This document shows, one piece after another, positions 1 to 10,999 of a stretch of DNA of 64,000 nucleotides (its first letter is position 1; each line of letters starts with the position of its first letter). The position numbers were made by a program, and so were the translations under genes. Below the pieces are notes generated by a model. The model saw nothing but the letters and a program-made list of their open reading frames with translations, was not told the origin of the DNA and searched no databases. The DNA comes from Pestalotiopsis fici W106-1 (lineage: Eukaryota > Ascomycota > Sordariomycetes > Amphisphaeriales > Sporocadaceae): the NCBI RefSeq assembly GCF_000516985.1, contig NW_006917095.1, positions 2,423,077-2,487,076 of the forward strand. The letters run 5' to 3'.

Positions 1-1
1 C

Positions 2-292
2 CAGGCCCGTATCGTTGCCCTGAACGCCCACATGTTCCTCAAGGTTGGTGGTGGTGTTGTTATCTCCATCAAGGCCAACTGTATCGACAGCACAGCTCCC
101 GCTGAGGCTGTCTTCGCACAAGAGGTTCAGAAGCTGAGGGCAGAGCGCATCAAGCCTCAAGAGCAGCTTACCCTTGAGCCCTACGAGAGGTCAGTTCTCC
201 CCATACCATTAGCGCAACCCTTTACATTCCTGTACTAATACCCAAACAGAGATCACTGTATCGTTATCGGTCAATACCAGGAGGCGAAATAA
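2..292 (+). CDS. NOP1: Fibrillarin, 3' end (partial)
   Basis: C-terminal part of fibrillarin, the S-adenosylmethionine-dependent 2'-O-methyltransferase of box C/D snoRNPs that modifies pre-rRNA in the nucleolus. The open frame enters from the left edge and reads [14 protein letters not shown], then [18 protein letters not shown] and [10 protein letters not shown], which is the highly conserved end of the methyltransferase fold. An intron (190-249, donor GTCAGT, acceptor CAG) splits an Arg codon; the last exon (250-292) encodes [13 protein letters not shown] and a TAA stop, matching the usual fibrillarin ending. The N-terminal GAR domain and SAM-binding motif lie outside the window. Identification is by recognition of the conserved C-terminus and is very secure. 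Confidence 0.95.
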
Positions 293-842
293 CTACTCCC
301 TTGGGCGTAGAGATTGGATCAATGATGATGTGCTGTGTAGCAGTCTCTAATGTGTGAATACTCCTTCAGGGTTCTTGTGGTTGGCGCCTATATTACCAGG
401 CATCGGCGAAAATGGCGTTGGGGAAAAACAGGTCATTATTTTTGCTTAGTTCTATGCATTTTCTCATCGGCGGCAAGGCGTAAAAAAACGGCTGATACCA
501 CCTACCGAACTCATGCCTCTATGATCTTGTGTGACTATCTGCTGCAAGTCTTGCTTACACATCAATCAAATCCGTCATGCATTCGACCCGCATTGAAACA
601 ACTCCAACGGCTCAGACGCATATCCCAAAGTATAATACACGGAGCGCACCGGAATGTTCCGTCTGACGGATCTCTCAATTCGGGCGGTACAAAGTTTGCA
701 CCAGAACCATTTGAGAATACGAAGTGATTTCCTCAGAGAATTTGGGGCCCAGTCAAAGATTGCACATGTGCTCCTTTATCACGAACACTGCACTGTGCAT
801 ACCACGTTTTCTTGGCCCATACAGCTCTCACAGTATTTGCTC
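293..842. other. Intergenic, convergent 3' flanks
   Basis: Spacer between the end of NOP1 (+) and the end of the Q/H-rich hypothetical gene (-). It should hold both 3' UTRs and poly(A) signals. Open frames here are short, overlap one another and have no recognisable motif. Confidence 0.5.
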
Positions 843-1868
843 CTACACGTGGGCATCGGATCTATAAGCATGCATCCTGGAGACACAGTCTACAGCTGGT
901 GCATGCTGCCTGTATGTTTGCTGTTGCTGATGCAACAATTCGTGCTCCAATGGTTGTGGCTGCTGTTGGTATTGTGGGTGATAAGGTGACTGTGGCTGCT
1001 GACGCATTTGTGGCGACGGCCTTCCAGCCATGTTCATATTCGAGTGTTGTTGCTGCTGCTGCTGATGATGATACAGTTGTTGGGAAGCGCCCAATGGTGA
1101 TGGCTGTTGCTCTGGCGGTTGCTCTGGCGGGAAATGAGCCTGATAGGGAGTCGTGTTCCAGATGATCCCGAGGCCGGTATGTTCGCCGGTGCGCTCGTGG
1201 GGCGAGAACTCGAGGCTGGGGGTACTAGTGGCGTTGACGACGAGGTGTACAGTGGGTTCTGGGGTCCAGTCCATCGAGTCTGAATCGTCCTCGACGTCTT
1301 CATCATGGCCACCGCCCTCCTCGTCGCTGTCCAACAAGAAGTCGTAGAGATGAGGCCCGAGCTGCTCCAGCGCGAGTCGGATCATGCGGCGGAGCCGCCG
1401 GTCCCTCCGCTTGATCCAGTCGAGGTTCTTCTTGATCCGGGCACAGTCGCCTCGCAAGCACCGGAACGTGCTATTCGTCGCGGCTGCCGCAGATCTTGAT
1501 GCTGGGGGCAGGAGGAGGGAGAAGACGTTATTTTCGGCTGGGGGGAATTGATTCAAGCTGACCATGTCAGCATCTGACGTGTCCAGGTCTGAGCTATCCG
1601 TCGTGTCGTTCTCCTCACTGCTCAGACCTTGCTGCCAGTTCCATGCCTGCTGACCAGGGCGATAGGCGTGATGTTGATGAAGATGGTGGCGGCGATTTTG
1701 ATGGTAATTGTTTTGCCTGTCGTGCTGCCGCCCACGTCCGAACTTGGAATCATGATTTGTGCTGGTGTGGCCGCCTCGAGCTGACCAGCTGTCACGCACA
1801 CTGTTACCCTCCTCACTTCTGCCGCGCCGGTTGTTTTGCCTGCTTCTGTTGCCTCTATTGCGAGCCAT
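843..1868 (-). CDS. Hypothetical low-complexity Q/H-rich protein with basic N-terminus
   Basis: Single open frame of 341 codons; ATG at 1866-1868 chosen because the longer frame upstream begins with TTG. No family recognised. Order of regions: an Arg/Asn-rich basic N-terminus (about residues 1-75, RG and RR clusters and His runs), a Ser/Asp/Glu-rich acidic stretch, a short central block that looks folded (a Cys pair near CLRGDCARIKKNLDW, then basic residues and LEQLGPHLYDFLL, about 135-185), a second acidic stretch with a DWTPEP motif, then a Pro/Gln-rich C-terminus with a run of seven Gln. The composition resembles RNA-binding or transcription-associated disordered proteins, but that is only an analogy. 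It converges on NOP1. The length of the frame and the ordered central block favour a real gene. Confidence 0.6.
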   Translation of the reverse strand: MARNRGNRSRQNNRRGRSEEGNSVRDSWSARGGHTSTNHDSKFGRGRQHDRQNNYHQNRRHHLHQHHAYRPGQQAWNWQQGLSSEENDTTDSSDLDTSDADMVSLNQFPPAENNVFSLLLPPASRSAAAATNSTFRCLRGDCARIKKNLDWIKRRDRRLRRMIRLALEQLGPHLYDFLLDSDEEGGGHDEDVEDDSDSMDWTPEPTVHLVVNATSTPSLEFSPHERTGEHTGLGIIWNTTPYQAHFPPEQPPEQQPSPLGASQQLYHHQQQQQQHSNMNMAGRPSPQMRQQPQSPYHPQYQQQPQPLEHELLHQQQQTYRQHAPAVDCVSRMHAYRSDAHV

Positions 1869-4800
1869 TCTTGAGTTTCGTGGTTTCAATCACATTGGTT
1901 GAGATGTGGTTCGACATGGGACTTTATATTCGCCATCTAGGTCACATTAGGTCCAAAGCCTGTAAATAGCTGAAATGAGAATCTACATTGGCTTTTGTCA
2001 TGCCGCGGCTCACTGCTGCATATGTAGAAGAGTATTTGTAGTTGAGTACGAAATGGTGCTAGACGACCAGAAGGAGAAAAGAAATGTTCTAGAACGCCGG
2101 TGAAGTAAGTTGGGAAGCAATGTGATTATAGAAGCGTGGTCACTGCTGCCCGTACTATCGATCTATCTGTTCTGGCACATTCTCACTTGCCTGAAAGAGA
2201 ATGTGAATGGAGATGTCTTTGGACACCATTGTTCTTCTGCGACACTTGGAGTTCAGCAGCACTCCCGCTCTTGCATCTCAAACACTGAAAGAATGGGATC
2301 CTCAGGCTTCCGTGAAACTTTCTCAATATCAAAGACGAGGACTGCGAAGATACCGGAACACCATGATGGAATTAAGATGGATCTTTGCTTAAGACTAAGA
2401 ATCACTTGACTGAGAAGTTGCCATATCAATGGATCTCATGAATCTTATCTTTCCGATGGCAGTCCCATCAGTCAAAAAGTTGTGTATAGGGTAGGAAAGA
2501 ATAGCATGAACAAGTAATATCATTTTACAGCTTTGTTTCTGCCCTGTACAGTTCCTTGAAAGATTTTGTTGTCTTGTAGTCGCTCAAGCAATCAAATCGG
2601 TTGAAACCGAAGGCAACGATGGTACTACGATAAGAGAAAAAGGAAAGAAATTGACAGAGCAGGCTTCAAACAAAGGGCTGTGTGAATGAGAGTTGCCAGC
2701 TAGGAATCACCGTCCATGCAAGGCATATATCAATAATACTGGTTTCAGTATGTGTTATTGACTGGTGAAACCGACGGAAACACCACGTAGACGTCTTGAC
2801 TGATCTCCTTGGTGCGAGAGAGATATGTCATGCCAGATAATCCACCCCCAGCTTTTTAAACATGGACCTGTCAAGTAAGTGGAATTGATGATAGTCTTGT
2901 CCTTTGACTCGCACACAAGGAGGACGAAGAGTGTTGTCAAGAGGTGGGACCTGGATGATATCGAGTCATTTGTCGTACACATGGACGTCTTGACAGGCTC
3001 ATGGGCAGCTGCAGGACTTCCCGAGGGAAGCAAACGTCGTTAAGAGCAGTGCTTGCTTGGTGTTGTGTCTCCTTACACAACTCCATATTCGCCTCGCCTG
3101 TCAAACATCCGTACTGTGTATGCTGTAAAACTCTGACACGGTTAGTTGCTCAACGTACCGTAGAGGCAATGCATACGAGTGTATCGACAAGAATGATAGT
3201 AGTAGTGATGGCTATACACTTTCTTTAGATATTACTGCATTCCCCAGCCATGGCATCGCAGCAGCTCAGAGCCAATGTCATTCCATTTTGAGTCGTGGGA
3301 GGATGTGAAAGGGCTACATAGGTATCCAGAGCACTGTCGAGACCCGGCAGGGCCGGATGAGGATCTGGACGGCTGCGCTCTTCATTACTGCTGACTTGAC
3401 CCGATCCTACTCTCCTTGGCACGAAAAAACCGTGCTGGGTACTCGCACGAGCGTAGTGTCACTTCGGGATTGTGGTTTTTTCCACTCTCTTACCTATGTA
3501 TTCTATGGCCTCTTGACAGCGGAGGAAAAGCCTCACGAGCAATCTGAGAACCTTTGGTTGTTATTTTGAAGAGATCTCACTTTAATGTCTGTAATCTAGC
3601 CGCCACATTGATTTGGTCAAGTGTCTTTGAGGGTGCTTTTTTCTTGTTTTCTTTTTCTTCTCAACTAGATAAGAAAGAAGCTTAACGCTTGCCATGCGTC
3701 AACGGCTGGACGATGCACCGATTGCGCAAGCGGGAAGACGCATCTCATCTACTACAGGAGCTCCCTGGAAATTGAATATTGGGCAACTGTTTCGGGACGA
3801 AAGAACGTTTCTTTTCCAGCCCGTCAACCTAAAAAGGTCTCATGTTCCCTCTGGGCCCCGTTAAAACAAGAGCGCACTTGACGTTCCGTCTTGAGACAAA
3901 GCTATGAAGATGACCACTTGGAGCTATCCGAGCGAGTGCTAAAGTTGCGGCCGCTACAAGCGTGCCGCTGCGAGGGGGGCCGGTACGACCATCACAAGCA
4001 CACCTACATACCTCGCCAAGCTCGCCTACCTGAACCAATGCAGTACATTGTCTTGATAGTAAAAAAGCTGGCATAGCTGGTCAGTCGCGCTGCGCTACGG
4101 CATTGGAGCAAAGCACATCACTGCGCAGTAGTAGCAGCTGTAGCAGCAGCATCTGTGCACGTCAGCTTGCCCTACGGATATGAAGCAAGCAATGCCTTTG
4201 CGTTGGTTGCCGTTACTAGTGTCGCAACGTGTTGATTTTGTTCGTCTGTGCCCTTGATCAACAATCTCCCATCTCAACCCCGTCGTAGCCATAATCTTTC
4301 AAACCTGGAGACGACTTGGAGCGACAGCCATGGATGTGACGCTACCACTTGAGCTCGCTGGGAACATAACACGGCAAGACCCTGTTACAGTCAAAGTCAC
4401 TTGCTAGGTAAGTTAGTCGGTCGGATGAGGTCGAATCGGGGTGGTGCCCAACCGAGAAATGCATCACTATAACCAATTGTGCGTTGCCGAACCAGGGTTT
4501 GCACACTAAAACCTTTCCCCCGAGAGATGCCAAGCTGGGGTAGGATGCGTCGTTCCCTGCTGCTGGGTCCCAAAGTCTACCCTGGCTGAAAATATGATGA
4601 GCAACGAACTCATTAGCCAAACAGCGCTGGGAAAGCAACAAAACCTCAAAAGAGTCTTCTCAGACCATTTCATTCGCCTATTCCCTCCCCCCGCGTTTGT
4701 GAACCACCCCTGCCCTGCCCTGTCTCGAGGTGTCCGAGCGGACAAGTACTCCTCCTGGCCCAAAGGTACACACGGGTTGCTTAGCCCAGTGTATCCCTCC

Positions 4801-5639
4801 CTCCATCCTTGAAGTAGCCGCGCTGAGACGGAATGGCCATGGCAGCAGCAGTCAGCAATAATACATACGATGCAATTCTGCCAGCCAGACTAGACTATGA
4901 AGGGCCTCCTCTCCTTCCCCCCTTGCCCGGTCTCCATGAGCTCTCGAACACATTTCTCTCCACCCGGCACGTATGTGACCTCACTAACTCCCCTGTTCAA
5001 GGATCAAGATACTCTTCGCCGTTTTCATATGTCGTCCCTTTGCAACCCCTGCTGCGAACATGGCCTTGATCGACTTGGGAGATCTTGTTCGTGGTTAAGC
5101 TGAGGCTACTTATGGTTCCCTTCAGTCGGTGCTTTGACTCTTTTGTCCTTCTTGGGCCTCGCCTTTGGAAACCGATCTGACCTTTTTCTTGTAAACTGTT
5201 TCCACGTCGTTTGCCTCTTGGGATATCCGATATTTGTGCTGTCATATTTGCTGGGAATCTTTTTTTAATAAACAGCATCGGATAAAACCGCTGGGGATCA
5301 GTACCAACACCCGGGTAGTGCAGTCCTTGAGTGACTCTACCAAAAGACTCTCCATCTGAACTCTTCGAAAGCGAGTCATCTCATCGTACAAGCAAGGTTT
5401 ACCCCCAGAGTCTCGACATTACTTCAACTGGCTGGTTGCCTCTGACCAACGTCGACAAAGGATATCCCAATACTTTCTCAAATCTTTACCAATGATCTCA
5501 GCATTTATTTTGTTATAGATCGGATCCCTCCGGCGATTGTGCGCTCCTTCCCTTGCGCATACCTGAATCCTTCTTACGCGGGATCAGGTTCTATAATCCG
5601 ACGATCACTGCAAGAAAGCTGGCCGATTTTTCTTCCACC
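1869..5639. other. Gene-free stretch, about 3.8 kb
   Basis: No convincing gene on either strand; the open frames are under 100 codons, overlap in several frames and carry no motif. It should include the promoter of the hypothetical gene (left) and a long upstream region of the GPCR gene (right). A pyrimidine-rich tract lies at about 3640-3665. A small spliced gene or a noncoding RNA cannot be excluded from sequence alone. Confidence 0.5.
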
Positions 5640-7104
5640 ATGTCGTCGACAAATCCTGGCTCCTTGAGTCTGGAGCAGAAGATAGCCATAAATGCCATCG
5701 AACGTGCCGGTTCTGTTTTATCGATAATAGGATGCATATTCATCATTTTTACCTTTTCAGTGTCAAAGGCCTTCCATAAGCCTATTAACCGACTGGTATT
5801 CTATGCATCCTTTGGTAATATGATGACCAACATTGCCACGCTCATGGCCAGACAGTTTGTCGATGCGCGTGACTCGGCAGGCTGTCAGTTTCAGGCCTTC
5901 TTGATTCAGATGTACGAAACAATTTCACGTCTATATCTCTTTATTCTGTATTAACTGTCGACATAGGTTCTTGCCGGCGGATGCACTATGGACCTTGGCC
6001 ATGGCTGTCAATGTATATCTCACCTTTTACTACAAGTTCGACGCCGAACGACTGCGCAAGATGGAGATATGGTATTTTCTGATCTGCTATGGTCTACCGT
6101 TCGTGCCTGCTCTTTCTTTCATCTTTGTTTCGGATGAAAGGGGTCGAATGTATGGAAATGCGGCGCTCTGGTGCTGGATCGCGCAGGAGTGGGACATCTT
6201 CCGTATCGCTACCTTTTACGGGCCAGTCTGGTAAGAACCCATGTCAATACTGGCATGTCGTTGTTTCTAACACAGATGTTTTCGCAGGCTCATAATCATA
6301 GCTACTTTTGCTATATACCTCCGGGCAGGGCGCGATATCTATGAGAAGCGGAAACAACTTCACTACTTCAATAGTAGCCATGATCCCGATCTCCTTACAA
6401 TGGATGACCCCTTTTCACACAAGACCACCGAAGTCATGGTCACTACTGAAGATGCCGTCGATAGTAGTGACAATATCGATCTTACAACGCTCGGACGCGA
6501 TGGAGAAAACGCAGGGTCCTCTCACGGCGCCGGACCCAGCGCTGCGTATTCAGTAACTATATCGTCCGAAGTTCGGGCCAACCGCCTCTCTCGCGCAGAG
6601 TTCAAGCTGCCCGCTTCAGGAAATGTGCAAATCCGCGAGCCATCGACAGCTCGACCTCGGACTCGACGGCGAGCAGCATTCGAAGCCAACACAGCGGCAT
6701 GGTCATACGCTCGTTGCGCAATTCTTTTCTTTACGGCGATTCTTATCACATGGATTCCATCTTCGGCGAATCGTGTGTTTAGCGTTGTTCACCCAGGCGA
6801 GGCCTCTATCCCACTGGAATTCATGAGCGCAATTGTGCTGCCGCTGCAGGGCTTTTGGAACGCCGTCATCTACATTTCGACTTCATGGTCGGCATGCAAG
6901 TACTTCTTTTCCGAATTAAGGCACCGTTCAAAAACTTCGGAACGCACTACGAGCACTCTCTCGGGAGGCATTTCTGGGAGGAATCCTGGCTATAAACGAC
7001 CCAGTCGCAAGCCAAAACATTTATATGACACAGAAAGCATGACGGAGCTGGCCGTCCCCTCTAGATTCAACTCTGATGATGAGTCGAAACGACAGACACC
7101 ATGA
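5640..7104 (+). CDS. cAMP-receptor-like seven-helix GPCR
   Basis: Exons 5640-5911, 5967-6230 and 6288-7104 (451 codons, 450 aa) join at GTACGA..AG and GTAAGA..CAG sites in frame. The ATG has a CCACC context; an upstream in-frame ATG at 5553 is less likely. Seven hydrophobic helices are visible: about residues 24-42, 51-71, 88-111, 123-145, 168-190, 317-337 and 356-377. The third intracellular loop is long (about 190-316), polar and Ser/Thr-rich, with a basic patch (RPRTRRRAAF) just before TM6, and the C-tail is Ser/Lys-rich. This is the pattern of the Dictyostelium cAMP-receptor-like class of fungal receptors (Aspergillus GprH/GprI type). The expected role is nutrient or developmental sensing through heterotrimeric G proteins at the plasma membrane. 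The ligand cannot be told from sequence. Confidence 0.88.
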
Positions 7105-10010
7105 TAGTTTGTGTTGGATGGGGTTTGTACCCGGATGCAATCAGCGATGCTTTACATTAGCTATAGCCATGCTGCAATTATTATTTTATTTAATTCAAAT
7201 GCCTAGTTATACAGACTTTTCTATATTTTAATCCTCTCTGTGCATGACGTACATCTATTTGCAGACATAAAGTTAATCCATTTTTGTGCCCATTCTACGA
7301 ATCTTTGGGCCGAGGGTCAGGAGTCAAGAATGCCCAAAGTTTGGAAAGTACAAAGTGCAAATTCCAGTCTCTCCAACCCCTTGCATAAGGGCGATGCAAA
7401 CACTGGCGGCGATGTCACCACCCTAGGTAACATCGCGTAATTGCGCTTAGAGCTGATCATGACGGGCCAGGCTTGTCCACAAGCGAGTTTTGTCAGTTCC
7501 AAGCCACTGGATCTCCTCAATACTATCAGCAAAATATTCCGTACTAAGGGGAGCCGTTGCTGCTGCTGCGGTCTCGATGCAATCAGGGAGGTCAATGACC
7601 TTCTTTTTACAAAAAAACGCCACTATGACATGGGCCAGTGTCAGCACAAGGGTTCATTTCCACGTAGGTATGTATGTGCTGCTGTTCTAGAGCACACTTT
7701 TTATCTGTGAACAGGCAAGTAACGAAGTCTTTTGCAAGACTTCTGCATGTTTCTCGGTTACCCGTCACACTTGACTGTCACATAACGATGAAATCGGCCC
7801 GCCAGTCAGAAGCAACACCGAGGCACAGCACTTCTAGAGCATTATTGTTGTTGTACCCATGGATAATATCTGAACTTTAACAAAAAAAAATCTAGATACA
7901 TAGTATATCTATCACCCCCTTACTTGCTTGGCAAGGCACAAATTGACGCGCAAAGTGTCCTGCATTTGCACAGTCTTGCGCTGTTTTCCTTCCAAACTCT
8001 GTGCCTTGCTACAACAGATACACAGACAATATGTGAGAAGATAGAGGAATCATGTCCTTCATTGACGGTTTGAAGGAGTAGGAGAATCAATCCATTCTAG
8101 AGTAGAGGCCAGCCGTGTCGGCTACTTACCTAGGTACTTTACAGGTCTGGCTCTGAAATGTATTGGATCATTGAAAATAGCCTCAATTCCGTGCATCCGA
8201 CCGAGGAGTCTTTCCCTGCCTCGTGGCGTCTGATGGGATTGACTAGGAAGTTGCTGAACAATGACCCAAATCTCCGTAATCACCTCGGCGCTGGTCGTTG
8301 TTCCCCCTTGCATTCCCCCCCAGAAACCCTGCACAACAATCGACCCGCTAGACACGGGCACGAAACAGTTTCCAATGCTTGGTGACAAGCCCAGCTTCCG
8401 ATGCCAAGGTATGTCGTTGCTTGTCTTTGCTTGTCTACCCCAGATCATTGTGGGTTACATCTACACGATATACGTGGGCTGGGGTTTTGGTCGACTCGGC
8501 GTCTTCCCCGCCATGCGTAACGGCATGCTGGATACGGTCCATACTCTTACCAAGGAAATGTCCTCCGTGCCGCCCCTCCATCCATCTTGTCCCAACACTC
8601 AAAATCGTCCAGCTTTTGGGAGGGCACAGGTATCAAGTCTCGACAACGACATCTGCCGAAAGTCCCACATCTCTTTTGCTTTGATCATGTTGCGCGTAAG
8701 ATCGGACGACAAAATCACAGGGTGCCTGGAATTATGAACGACGCGACTATCGACTTGTTACGCCACGCTAATCCGTAGTAGCTGACGAGGACGGCAATTA
8801 AGTTGCATAAGCACGCATCTCGCGCATCAAAGATCATCGAGTTGGGTTGCGAGTCTCTCATCCAAAGTGTCCAGGGTGGGCAGCGTCAGTTCAATCCGCT
8901 TCGAGTATAGAAATTCTCACTCGCTCATGGGTTGCAGCGAGCTACTAAAGGGGCCCACCTAATCTGCTTTTGGGGCTTTCTTCGAATCCGGGGTATCATG
9001 TATCGCAGGCAACCTGACTCGGTCCCCCTGTTTACAAAATATAAGCCGAGACCTATTCTATCCGGGCCTGGGTGCGTCTGCCCTTTGCATGAATGCAGAG
9101 GCAATTTCATCACATCAAACCAGAGAGTCAGTCATGTTGTTCATTTCAGGGTTCAAAAGCAGCATGGCATCACACCACTTCCTCGGTATTTGGACTTTGT
9201 CTGCGATTTCTCATGTTTGGCGTCTGACTCTACATACCTAACCTAGGTAGGTAGGTCTGAATACATGTCCTCGACTCATCAAACAGCGTCCTCACGTTTT
9301 TTTTTTTTTTTTCAGAGTAATTACATGATAATTTTGCTTCGTTCAAAAACATCGCACAGTCGCCAGGACTGCACATGTATTTCTCAGTCTGCACACAAAG
9401 CTCAGCACGCTCACAGTCACGAAGGCAGTGGGTGGTGGAGATTGGCGCTACCACAGATCTCTACAATGTAAATTACCCGTGTTTAGGGTACTGAGAACAG
9501 ACATCGTTCGCTACATTTTAGTGGCTTCGGTGCCTAGGGTTTCAGAATATACCAGGTCCACCGGATCATCCGCGTCATCCCTGCCCATTGTATCGCGTCC
9601 ATACCCTCCCACCAACTGCCGCTGACATATTTTCTTTTTTCTGGCTCACAACAGCTGTCAGTGGCTAGACTCGGAGTTACGATATTCGTGTCTCTGATCA
9701 ATCATCAATGTGATACGTCTACCGAGACCTCTGGTGCAATCGTCATCAGAGCGCTCAATGATACAAGTGGAGCCAACTGTTCCGTAAGACATGTTTGTTT
9801 GATGGGGAAACATTGACCGTAACTGGAGGGCAGCTTGTCACGTATGTTGTGAAGATACCTAATGCTAGGTAAGTTTCCCATTCCAGAGCGCGGTCTGCGC
9901 CCTACTGGTACGAGTTTGTGATAACGAGGCAATGATCATATTTATTGACTTCAAGAAATCATCAAAACATGGTCGGAACCTTATATATTGACATCGGATT
10001 TAAATGGTAT
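7105..10010. other. Gene-free stretch, about 2.9 kb
   Basis: 3' flank of the GPCR gene and 3' flank of the chloroperoxidase gene. Only short overlapping frames are present, the longest (8261-8737, +) without recognisable domains and overlapped by equally long frames on both strands. Contains a T tract at about 9298-9313 and ACCTAGGT palindromes at 8128-8135 and 9241-9248. Confidence 0.5.
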
Positions 10011-10999
10011 CTAGTGCAAGACACCACCTGCCTGCATCAACAACATGGTGTAGTACTCGCGCTCAGAGGACTGCATAGTAGTCGGGCGACGGGACCAGCC
10101 GATCTCAGTGGGCATTCGCTCGTTGCCTGCGGTCAAGTCATCAGCACATTTCCACATTGCCACTACCTACAATACTTGTATAGGGGTGTGACTAAATAAA
10201 ACACGTCCTAAATGGAGACTTACGGAACCAGTAGTCGATAAAGGTCTTGTTGACCGTGCCCGTAGTGCCATCGGCCATGATTTCAAAGAAGGAGGCACAC
10301 TCGCCCCAGCTGAAGCCGTCGGCCAGGCCAGAGAGGGTAAAGTTGGGATTGGTGGCCTGCGATGTGGCCAGACGACCCATTCGGGCGTCGGCGAGCTGCT
10401 GAACGGTGATGAAGTCGGTCGTGAAATACGACGTCGTCTCGGCCCAGACGGTCTCGTTGAAAGGGTCGGGGCTTGCAAACCAAGCATCGGAACGACTAGT
10501 CACGAGCTCGAGGTTAGTGCGTCGCTGCCTACTCGACAAGGCGGCTTCATAGTTTGTGCTTCATACCTGAGACTGATATCGTGCTCGAGGATATCGTGGC
10601 GACCTAGATCCTCCAGGTCAAACGTGTCCGTGTTTGGATAGTCTGGGCTGGTCTGGAGCGCCAGAGGAAACAGGCCTTCCGCATCGCTGTGGGCAATGTT
10701 GAAGCCGTTGAGCATGGCGTCTCTGAGGAAATCAAGGGTGATCTTGCGACCATCGCGGGGCAAGTAGCCGTGGTTGGCCAGAGTGTTGAGTCCCGGGCAT
10801 GGACCGCGAGCTGCGGGTTTACTCTAATGAGCTTTGGTTCAGCGTCTTCTTTCTCGTCAGGAGACTCACAGTCGTCCGGCCCAGGGGCAATCCACTCCTG
10901 GGGCACCCAGGTGTCGTTGCCGTCTCTCTTGAGATACTCGGGAAGAGCAAACACTGTCGCAACGGCACTGAGGCCTACGATGAGAGATGTCGACTTCAT
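10011..10999 (-). CDS. Secreted heme-thiolate chloroperoxidase / unspecific peroxygenase family
   Basis: Four exons on the minus strand: 10999-10870, 10810-10567, 10495-10224, 10126-10011 (254 codons, 253 aa); introns begin GTGAGT, GTATGA and GTAAGT. A signal peptide covers about residues 1-18. The heme-ligand motif PCP is at residues 47-49 (proximal Cys48), followed by GLNTLANHGYLPR. The distal acid-base motif EHD is at 119-121 followed by SLSRSD. The C-terminal exon gives FRNERMPTEIGWSRR and ends MQAGGVLH. These are the defining features of the Caldariomyces-type chloroperoxidase family (peroxide-dependent halogenation or oxygenation by an extracellular heme-thiolate enzyme). Size fits the short family I (about 250-260 aa). 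All catalytic residues are present, so it should be active. Substrate unknown. Confidence 0.92.

Noticed and set aside
4728..4760. tRNA-like start (GGTGTCCGAGCGG, resembling a Leu/Ser D arm)
   Set aside because: No B box or acceptor-stem partner follows at a proper distance, and no cloverleaf can be drawn.
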